Of a DNA stretch of 36,366 bases, positions 30,598-36,366 are shown piece by piece. Position numbers and translations under genes: made by a program. Source of the DNA: JACCTH01 sp036556085 (GTDB lineage Bacteria > Actinomycetota > Acidimicrobiia > Spongiisociales > ZC4RG35); the NCBI GenBank assembly GCA_036556085.1, contig DATBKE010000137.1:1-36366 (forward strand), given 5' to 3'. The stretch's first letter is position 1. Each line of letters opens with the position of its first letter. Below the pieces are notes generated by a model. That model did not search any database, was not told where the DNA came from, and saw only the letters and a program-made list of their open reading frames with translations.

Positions 30598-31784
30598 CCA
30601 ATATCAATGAACTCATCGGCGAGCGTCTGATGACGACCTATCACCGGAGCGAGGTGACCTTCGTGCGCGGTGAAGGCTGTTGGCTCTACGACGATCAAGG
30701 TCGCAAGTACCTCGACTTCCTGGCCGGGATCGCGGTGGTCTCATTGGGCCATGCCAACCCGCGGTTGGCCCGCGCCGTCGCTGAACAGATGGCGAAGCTG
30801 GGGCATGTTTCCAACCTGTTCGGAAGCGAACCGATGGCGCAACTGGCGGACCGGCTTGTCGGCCTCACGGGTCTCGACCGGGTGTTTTTTGCCAACGACG
30901 GCGCCACCGCCAACGAAGCTGCGATCAAGCTCGCTCGCCGCTACGGACAAAACACGGGGGGCGCCGAGCGTTACCGCGTGGTGTCGCTTCTCGATTCATT
31001 CCATGGCCGCACACTGGCAACCCTGGCCGCCACCGGACAACCCCAGAAGCAGGCCACTTTCGCCCCATTGCCTCCCGGTTTCAACCAGGTGCCGGCGGGG
31101 GACATCGATGCCCTCGCTGCCCAAGTCGACGACACCACGGCGGCGGTGCTGCTCGAAACCGTGCAGGCCGAAGGCGGCGTCTTCCCGATGACCGACAGCT
31201 ACCTCCGAGACGTCCGCGCCCTTTGCGACGCCCGCGGAGCCCTGCTGATCATCGACGAGGTGCAAGCCGGCCTGGGTCGCACTGGCCAGTGGTTCTCCTG
31301 GCAGGACCGGGGAATCGAGCCCGACATTGCCACCTTCGCCAAGGCTCTGGCCAACGGACTTCCCATTGGGGCTTGCTTGGCCCGCCAGGAGGTGGCCGCG
31401 GCCTTCCAACCGGGCGATCACGGAACCACCTTCGGGGGAGGACCGGTGGTTTGTGCGGCGGCGCTGGCGGTCCTCGATGAGATCGAAGAGCGCGACCTGC
31501 TCGCCAACTGCCGGAGCCGCTCGGCTCAACTTGTGGCGGGCTTGAAGCAAATTGAAGGGGTCCGTGACGTGCGCGGTCGCGGCCTACTCCTGGCGGCGGT
31601 GCTCGAGGGGGAATTCGCCGCCGAAGTCGCGGCGCGGGCGCTAGCCGGGGGTTTGATAGTCAATGCCGTCCGTCCAGATGCGATTCGGCTGACCCCGCCT
31701 CTGACCGTCAATGCCGCCGAAGTCGACAGCGCCCTCGACCTCCTGTCCAAGGCCATGGCTCCGGTGGGCTCGCTTCATGCCTGA
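30594..31784 (+). CDS. argD: Acetylornithine aminotransferase
   Basis: A 396-residue class III PLP aminotransferase converting N-acetylglutamate semialdehyde to N-acetylornithine. It shows VFFANDGATANEAAIKLAR, SFHGRTLATLAATGQ, LLIIDEVQAGLGRTG, the PLP lysine Lys250 in TFAKALANGLPIG, and HGTTFGGGPV. The GTG at 30594 overlaps the argB stop and gives the family's normal N-terminus; the longer open frame runs into argB. Normally argF follows in this operon type, but here argR starts 8 nt before the argD stop. Confidence 0.95.
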   Translation: MTNINELIGERLMTTYHRSEVTFVRGEGCWLYDDQGRKYLDFLAGIAVVSLGHANPRLARAVAEQMAKLGHVSNLFGSEPMAQLADRLVGLTGLDRVFFANDGATANEAAIKLARRYGQNTGGAERYRVVSLLDSFHGRTLATLAATGQPQKQATFAPLPPGFNQVPAGDIDALAAQVDDTTAAVLLETVQAEGGVFPMTDSYLRDVRALCDARGALLIIDEVQAGLGRTGQWFSWQDRGIEPDIATFAKALANGLPIGACLARQEVAAAFQPGDHGTTFGGGPVVCAAALAVLDEIEERDLLANCRSRSAQLVAGLKQIEGVRDVRGRGLLLAAVLEGEFAAEVAARALAGGLIVNAVRPDAIRLTPPLTVNAAEVDSALDLLSKAMAPVGSLHA

Positions 31785-32217
31785 GACCGCCGCACGCCGG
31801 CGGGCGATCCGGCGGATTATCGAGGCGGCCCCGGTTCGGAGCCAGGCGCAACTGGTCGACGACCTCAATGATCAGGGCTTCTCGGTCACCCAGGCCACGG
31901 TCTCTCGCGACCTCGGGGCGATGGGAGCCAAGAAAAACGGCGATCGCTATGCGTTTCATCGCGGGCCGCTCGAGGATCGCGATCTCGCCCGCACCATCGC
32001 TACGTACGCCGAGAGCATCGCTTCTTCGGCCAACCTGGTGGTGATCAAGACTCCTCCGGGAGCGGCACAGGTAGTGGCGGCCGCAATCGATGCCTTCGCT
32101 CCTCAGGGTGTCCTGGGAACCGTGGCCGGCGACGATACGGTTCTAATCGTCACCGCCGCCGTCGATGGGGGAGCCGACCTGCAGACTCAATTGGAAGCGA
32201 TCGGAGCGACATCATGA
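31777..32217 (+). CDS. argR: Arginine repressor
   Basis: A 146-residue regulator. The N-terminal winged helix contains FSVTQATVSRDLGAMGAKK, the DNA-reading helix of ArgR. The C-terminal domain contains VVIKTPPGAAQVVAAAID and the arginine-binding GTVAGDDTVLIVT. With arginine bound it forms hexamers that repress arginine synthesis genes. The likely target is the palindrome at 27533-27548. It overlaps argD by 8 nt and argG by 4 nt (ATGA), which ties its level to the operon it controls. Confidence 0.95.
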   Translation: MPETAARRRAIRRIIEAAPVRSQAQLVDDLNDQGFSVTQATVSRDLGAMGAKKNGDRYAFHRGPLEDRDLARTIATYAESIASSANLVVIKTPPGAAQVVAAAIDAFAPQGVLGTVAGDDTVLIVTAAVDGGADLQTQLEAIGATS

Positions 32218-33416
32218 AAGTGGTCCTGGCCTATTCGGGCGGACTCGACACCTCCGTGATCCTGGCCTGGCTGATCGAGGAGAAGGGGGCGGAGGTCGTT
32301 TGCTACACGGCTGACGTTGGCCAGGGAGAAGAGTCCGAGGTAGCCCGCCAGAAGGCTCTCGCCACTGGCGCGGTTGAGGCGGTGGTGGAAGATCTGCGCG
32401 AGGAATTCGTGCGGGACGCAGTGTTTCCCGCCCTCCGGGCCAGCGCGGTGTACGAGTGGTACTACCTGCTGGGCACCTCTCTCGCCCGTCCGATCATCAC
32501 CCGGGGGCTGATGCGGACCGTCAAGGCCACGGGAGCGGATGCGATTGCCCACGGAGCCACCGGGAAAGGAAACGACCAGGTTCGATTCGAGCTCTCCGCT
32601 TTCGCCCTCGACCCCGAAATCCGGATCATCGCTCCATGGCGGGAGTGGAAGCTGCGAGGTCGGGCCGATCTCGTCTCATACGCGGCGGCGCGGGGGATCC
32701 CGGTGCCGGTCACGGCCGAGAAGCCCTACTCGATCGACGCCAACCTCCTCCACATCTCTTACGAAGGGGGAGTGCTCGAGGATCCCTGGATGAGTCCGCC
32801 GCCAAAGATGTTCCGGCTCACCACCGATCCCGAAGAAGCGCCGAATGAATCCGAAGTCGTGACTGTCTCCTTCGAAACCGGCAATCCGGTGGCGATCGAC
32901 GGCCGCAAGCTGGGGCCGGTCGAGCTCCTCACCGAGGCAAATCATCTTGCCGGGCGCAACGGCGTAGGACGGGTGGACATCGTTGAGAACCGGTTCGTGG
33001 GCATCAAGAGCCGCGGGGTGTACGAGACCCCGGGCGGCACTCTCCTCCAACATGCCCACCGGGCGGTGGAGTCGATCACTCTTGATCGCGAGGTCGCTCA
33101 TCTTCGCGACGAGCTCGTTCCCAGGTACGCCGAGATGGTTTACAACGGCTTTTGGTTCTCGCCCGAGCGCCGGGCTCTCCAGGCATTCATGGACGAGGTG
33201 CAGAAGCGCGTCAACGGCGAGGCGCGGCTGCGTCTCTACAAGGGGAACGTCATCGTCGAGGGTCGCCGATCAGAGAAGTACGACCTCTATGACCAGGCCA
33301 CGGCCACATTCGAAGAGGATGACGTCTACGACCAGGCCGACGCTGCCGGTTTCATCCGCCTCAACGCTCTTCGTCTCCGCCGCCTCGGCGAGGAGCGGCT
33401 CGGAGAGGGCGAGTGA
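32214..33416 (+). CDS. argG: Argininosuccinate synthase
   Basis: A 400-residue ATP pyrophosphatase-type enzyme that joins citrulline and aspartate. AYSGGLDTSVI at residues 5-15 is the PP-loop. GATGKGNDQVRFE and YSIDANLLHISYEGG are substrate-binding signatures, and RGVYETPGGTLL is near the C-terminal domain. The protein is full length. The ATG overlaps the argR stop. It is followed by the only real gap in the operon, 70 bp before argH. Confidence 0.97.
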   Translation: MKVVLAYSGGLDTSVILAWLIEEKGAEVVCYTADVGQGEESEVARQKALATGAVEAVVEDLREEFVRDAVFPALRASAVYEWYYLLGTSLARPIITRGLMRTVKATGADAIAHGATGKGNDQVRFELSAFALDPEIRIIAPWREWKLRGRADLVSYAAARGIPVPVTAEKPYSIDANLLHISYEGGVLEDPWMSPPPKMFRLTTDPEEAPNESEVVTVSFETGNPVAIDGRKLGPVELLTEANHLAGRNGVGRVDIVENRFVGIKSRGVYETPGGTLLQHAHRAVESITLDREVAHLRDELVPRYAEMVYNGFWFSPERRALQAFMDEVQKRVNGEARLRLYKGNVIVEGRRSEKYDLYDQATATFEEDDVYDQADAAGFIRLNALRLRRLGEERLGEGE

Positions 33417-33486
33417 AAAGCGAACCCAGGGTTCACAGGGCGGCTGTGCCTATCTGCGAGCCCACAGAACCCGGGAAAACGGGTTC
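33417..33486 (+). promoter_or_regulatory. Structured argG-argH intergenic leader
   Basis: The 70 bp gap holds four complementary blocks: GAACCC (33422-33427), GGGTTC (33429-33434), GAACCC (33467-33472) and GGGTTC (33481-33486). CACAG/CTGTG/CACAG blocks lie between them (33434-33438, 33444-33448, 33463-33467). Block 33467-33472 can pair with either GGGTTC block, so alternative folds are possible. The last stem ends directly at the argH ATG, and no Shine-Dalgarno is evident. Confidence 0.4.
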
Positions 33487-34797
33487 ATGACGCTCTGGGG
33501 CGGCCGCTTCTCGTCGCCTCCAGCCCAGGAGATGTGGGCATTCACCGTTGATCATGCCGATCGCCGCCTGCTTGCCTTCGATGTCGAAGGATCCAGAGCC
33601 CACGTCGAGATGCTCGCTGAGGTCGGGCTTCTCACCAGCGACGAAGGCGAAGCGCTGGGAAAAGGGTTGCGAACAATCGCCGACGAGGCCGCCGCCGGTT
33701 CCTTTCAGTTCCTAGACACCGATGAAGATGTGCATAGCTCGGTCGAAAGAAGGCTCACCGAGTTGGTCGGGGAGGTCGGTGGCAAGTTGCACACCGGGCG
33801 CTCCCGCAACGACCAGATCGCCCTCGATCTCCGGCTCTACTTGCGAAGCGCCGTCAACGCACGTCGCCAGGACATCGCCACTCTGATCGAGGCGTTGGCC
33901 GACCAGGCGAGTCGGCATGCGGAAACAGCGGTGGCCACCTATACCCACCTTCAGCAGGCCCAACGATCGACCCTGGGCCATCATCTTCTGGCACACGCCT
34001 GGGCGCTCATCCGTGACTACGAGCGCCTGGCTGATCTCGAAAAGAGACTCTCGGTGTCACCGCTAGGCGCCGGCGCCTCGGCTGGTTCATCACTGCCGCT
34101 TGACCCGGCCCGAACGGCCGCCCGACTCGGGTTTGCCACTGCCTTCGAGAACTCACTCGACGCGGTTTCGAGTCGTGACCTCGTCGCCGAGTTTGGCTTT
34201 GTCGCCACTCAGGCGATGGTCCACTTCTCCCGTCTGGCCGAGGAGCTAGTGCTCTGGTCCTCACTCGAGTTCGGCTGGGTGCAGCTCGCCGACCAGTTCA
34301 CGACCGGCTCGTCGGCTTTGCCGCAGAAGAAGAATCCAGACGTGGCCGAGCTGGTGCGGGGGCGGGCGGCAGGGGCGATCGGCCAGCTAACCGCGTTGCT
34401 CGCATTGCAAAAGGGTCTTGCGCTCTCCTACAACCGCGATCTCCAAGAGGACAAGCCCGCCCTCTTCTGGCTCGACGACACGCTGGGGGCGTGCAGCCGG
34501 GTCCTGGCCCAGTTGATGGCTACCGCCACCTTTGACCCGCCGCCACCGTCTGTCTGGACCGACGCTCTCGGAATTGCCGAGAATCTCGTCCGCCGCGGCA
34601 TTGCCTTCCGCACCGCGCACGAGATGGTCGGAAAGCTCGTCTCCGGTCTGCTCGCCGACGGAGGGGATCTGGCCGATGTCGACCACCGCGACCTCGGCGC
34701 CATCGGTTTGAAGCCCTCAGATCTCGAGGTGGTCCCATCACACCCCGGGCTCTCCGTGGCAGAGCAGGTCAAACGCCTCCGTTCCCTTCTTGCGTAG
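33487..34797 (+). CDS. argH: Argininosuccinate lyase
   Basis: A 436-residue fumarase-superfamily enzyme for the last step of arginine synthesis. It begins LWGGRFSSPPAQEMWAF, has DEDVHSSVERRLTELVG and HTGRSRNDQIALD, and carries the family signature GSSALPQKKNPDVAELVRG with the catalytic serine. The frame is open well upstream into argG, but the ATG at 33487 begins exactly at the conserved N-terminus. Its TAG lies inside the left arm of the inverted repeat preceding azlC. Confidence 0.96.
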   Translation: MTLWGGRFSSPPAQEMWAFTVDHADRRLLAFDVEGSRAHVEMLAEVGLLTSDEGEALGKGLRTIADEAAAGSFQFLDTDEDVHSSVERRLTELVGEVGGKLHTGRSRNDQIALDLRLYLRSAVNARRQDIATLIEALADQASRHAETAVATYTHLQQAQRSTLGHHLLAHAWALIRDYERLADLEKRLSVSPLGAGASAGSSLPLDPARTAARLGFATAFENSLDAVSSRDLVAEFGFVATQAMVHFSRLAEELVLWSSLEFGWVQLADQFTTGSSALPQKKNPDVAELVRGRAAGAIGQLTALLALQKGLALSYNRDLQEDKPALFWLDDTLGACSRVLAQLMATATFDPPPPSVWTDALGIAENLVRRGIAFRTAHEMVGKLVSGLLADGGDLADVDHRDLGAIGLKPSDLEVVPSHPGLSVAEQVKRLRSLLA

Positions 34798-34834
34798 ATT
34801 CCCCCGCAAAAACCTGCCCATTTCTACGCAAGAA
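34787..34834. repeat. 12 bp inverted repeat joining argH end and azlC start
   Basis: TTCTTGCGTAGA (34787-34798) and TCTACGCAAGAA (34823-34834) are perfect inverted copies around a 24 nt loop. The left arm contains the argH stop and the right arm ends on the first base of the azlC ATG. There is no T-run, so it does not look like a standard terminator. It may be an operator or a hairpin affecting azlC translation. Confidence 0.55.
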
Positions 34835-35508
34835 TGAACGAGTCCTCCTCCCGGCGGGGGTTTCGCGACACCCTGCCATTGATCCCGCCGCTGATCGTCT
34901 TTGGCCTGGTCTACGGGGCGCTCGCCGCACAGGTCGGGTTCAGCCCCGTTGTCACCGGACTCTCATCGCTTTTGATCGTCTCGGGATCGGCCCAACTGGC
35001 GATGGTGGGGCTGCTTCCCTTCGGCGCCGGCCCGGTGCTGGTGGCCACCACTGGGCTGGCTCTGAGGCATATCCCGATGGCAATCCACCTCTCCGATCTC
35101 ATCGGGCGGGTCTCGCCTTGGCAACGTTTTCACCTGTCGTGGATCCTGGTCGACGAGTCCTACGGATTGACGGTGGCCGCCGCCGAAAAGGGCGTTGCCG
35201 ACCTCGCCGCCTATAAGACCGTGGCCGACTTCACCCTCTACGCCTCCTGGGTGGTGACCAGCGTGATCGGCGCCATCGTCGGCGGCGAGCTGGATCCGAC
35301 CCGGTATGGCCTAGACGCGGTTATTCCCTTGGTCTTTCTGGGGCTGGCGGCGGCCATCATTCGCGGCTGGCGGCGCTGGCTTGCGGCGGCCCTGGCGGTT
35401 GGCACCACATTCCTGGCAGTGGCCTTTCTTCCGTCCGCCTGGCAGCTGACCTCGGCTGCGTTCGTGGCGGCGGTTCTGGCTGCAGCGGTGCCCGGGCCGG
35501 CGGAATGA
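34834..35508 (+). CDS. azlC: AzlC-family branched-chain amino-acid exporter, large subunit
   Basis: A 224-residue polytopic membrane protein with the AzlC signature LIVFGLVYGALAAQVGFSP at 20-38 followed by SSLLIVSGSAQLAMVGLL and LRHIPMAIHLS. Several hydrophobic spans follow, to the end. With AzlD it forms an exporter of branched-chain or other amino acids. The ATG at 34834 is the first in frame and lies on the edge of the inverted repeat; no Shine-Dalgarno is seen. It follows argH by 36 bp and may be co-transcribed. Confidence 0.9.
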   Translation: MNESSSRRGFRDTLPLIPPLIVFGLVYGALAAQVGFSPVVTGLSSLLIVSGSAQLAMVGLLPFGAGPVLVATTGLALRHIPMAIHLSDLIGRVSPWQRFHLSWILVDESYGLTVAAAEKGVADLAAYKTVADFTLYASWVVTSVIGAIVGGELDPTRYGLDAVIPLVFLGLAAAIIRGWRRWLAAALAVGTTFLAVAFLPSAWQLTSAAFVAAVLAAAVPGPAE

Positions 35509-35795
35509 CCCATCTCCCTCTGATCCTGGCCGTGGCGGTGATCACCTTCAGCTCGCGTTACTTCTTCTTCGCCCATCGATCGATCAGGTTGGGGCGGTTC
35601 CTCGACGTATTCGCGGTGGCCCTCTTCGTCGCCATCGGTACCCAGGACCTCATCGGGGGCGGTAACGACGCCACCCCTTCCAATGTCGCCGCGTTTCTTG
35701 GCGCTGTCGTCGGCGGCTTGCTATTTCGGCGCTCGATGTTGGGCGTAGTGATCACCGGTCTCGGCTTCTACTGGGCTGCTCGTCTCCTGCTCTAG
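35505..35795 (+). CDS. azlD: AzlD-family amino-acid exporter, small subunit
   Basis: A 96-residue hydrophobic protein of the AzlD family with three to four predicted spans. It begins LPLILAVAVITFSSRYFFF, a variant of the family's early TFxxR segment. RFLDVFAVALFVAIGTQDL and FLGAVVGGLLFRRSMLGVVI follow. It overlaps azlC by 4 nt (ATGA), the usual paired arrangement. Confidence 0.88.
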   Translation: MTHLPLILAVAVITFSSRYFFFAHRSIRLGRFLDVFAVALFVAIGTQDLIGGGNDATPSNVAAFLGAVVGGLLFRRSMLGVVITGLGFYWAARLLL

Positions 35796-35828
35796 TTAGG
35801 CGTCCGCCCCTGCCAACCTGCCGGTTCC

Positions 35829-36366
35829 ATGCTCCTCGTCGCTCTGACGGCATTTCTCCTCGCCCTCACCTCCCTGCTCACTTACCTCGGCCGCTTCTCC
35901 TGGGTGCTCGACAACCTCGCCAGTTTTCGTCCCCAACTGACCGTCGCCTTGGCGGTCTTGCTGTTGTTGCTGGTACTGGGGCGCTGGCCAAAGACGGCGG
36001 CGATCGGTGGACTGGTGACACTGATCAACATCGCCACCCTGGTTCCACTGTTCATCCCCCGAGGTTCGACATCAGGAGAGGCGGACTTCCGCATCCTCTC
36101 TTTCAACTTGCTCTCCGACAACAAAAACTTCGATGACGTGATCGAGTTCATCCGCTCAACCGAGGCCGATCTCGTCGTCCTCCACGAAGCCAGCCGGCCG
36201 TGGGAAGAAGCTATTGCTGGGGCCGATCTCGCCTATGAGATGACCATGACCCGACCCTCCGAAGGCATCTTCGGATCGTTGGTCATGACGCCGAAGGGGG
36301 CGAGGGTGGCGTCATTCGGGTTTCGCCTCGCCGACCCCCGGGCCGTGGAAATCAGATTTCCTGAGG
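35829..36366 (+). CDS. Membrane-anchored endonuclease/exonuclease/phosphatase-family protein (3' truncated)
   Basis: A frame open to the window's end, 179 codons visible. Three hydrophobic spans are predicted at about 2-20, 39-52 and 60-77. A soluble domain then begins FRILSFNLLSDNKNFDDVIEFI, with ADLVVLHEASRPW, where LHEAS matches the metal-binding QE of the fold. This is the start of a UPF/EEP-type domain as in YafD-like and VanJ-like proteins. The catalytic DH end is not in the window, so activity cannot be judged. The ATG at 35829 gives a good membrane N-terminus. The 33 bp gap after azlD shows no obvious signal. Confidence 0.75.
   Translation, partial: MLLVALTAFLLALTSLLTYLGRFSWVLDNLASFRPQLTVALAVLLLLLVLGRWPKTAAIGGLVTLINIATLVPLFIPRGSTSGEADFRILSFNLLSDNKNFDDVIEFIRSTEADLVVLHEASRPWEEAIAGADLAYEMTMTRPSEGIFGSLVMTPKGARVASFGFRLADPRAVEIRFPE

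Overview
The window looks like the origin-proximal chromosome of a GC-rich actinobacterium, probably a deep-branching lineage such as Acidimicrobiia. That placement is inference. The evidence is gene order closely matching the mycobacterial origin region: DUF3566, gyrA, gyrB, dnaN, dnaA, rpmH, rnpA, yidD, yidC, jag, rsmG, parA, parB, cwlM, trxA, trxB, an anti-sigma/ECF sigma pair and, further on, pcnA. High GC, frequent GTG/TTG starts, many 1-8 nt gene overlaps and TANNNT boxes six bases before start codons fit the same picture.

Layout. 1-2637: end of a threonine dehydratase-like gene, a VOC protein, exonuclease III, a 40-residue membrane peptide and an unrecognised 217-residue protein. 2700-7604 (minus): DUF3566 membrane protein, gyrA, gyrB. 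7839-9220 (plus): recF and dciA, inverted relative to the usual dnaA-dnaN-recF-gyrB order. 9221-11884 (minus): dnaN and dnaA. 11885-12328: a gene-free stretch with palindromes, DnaA-box-like sites and divergent promoters, the best candidate for oriC and dnaA control. 12329-18119 (plus): ribosomal protein L34, RNase P protein, membrane insertion (YidD, YidC), KhpB/Jag, RsmG, ParAB with a parS-like site on the rsmG start codon, and a CwlM-like protein that has lost its zinc ligands.

18174-23187 (minus): thioredoxin, thioredoxin reductase, a small membrane protein, an anti-sigma-like protein, an ECF sigma factor, a membrane-anchored pseudokinase and a GNAT acetyltransferase. A hairpin-plus-heptamer element occurs in opposite orientations on either side of the thioredoxin genes. 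23201-26018: a histone-deacetylase-family enzyme coupled to an unknown protein, then a PilT-like ATPase with an altered Walker B region. 26129-27508: CCA-adding enzyme. 27561-34797: a compact arginine operon argCJBDRGH without argF, headed by a promoter overlapping an ARG-box-like palindrome. 34834-35795: AzlC/AzlD amino-acid exporter. 35829 to the end: start of a membrane-anchored endonuclease/exonuclease/phosphatase-family protein.

The genes serve replication start and segregation, envelope building, redox and sigma signalling, and arginine synthesis. I found no tRNA, rRNA, CRISPR array, transposase, phage gene or recognisable defence system. The most unusual signals are the paired hairpin elements, the recF-dciA inversion, the RNase P protein gene without a normal start codon, non-consensus residues in the quinolone pocket of both gyrase subunits, and the loss of catalytic residues in the CwlM-like protein and the kinase-like protein.
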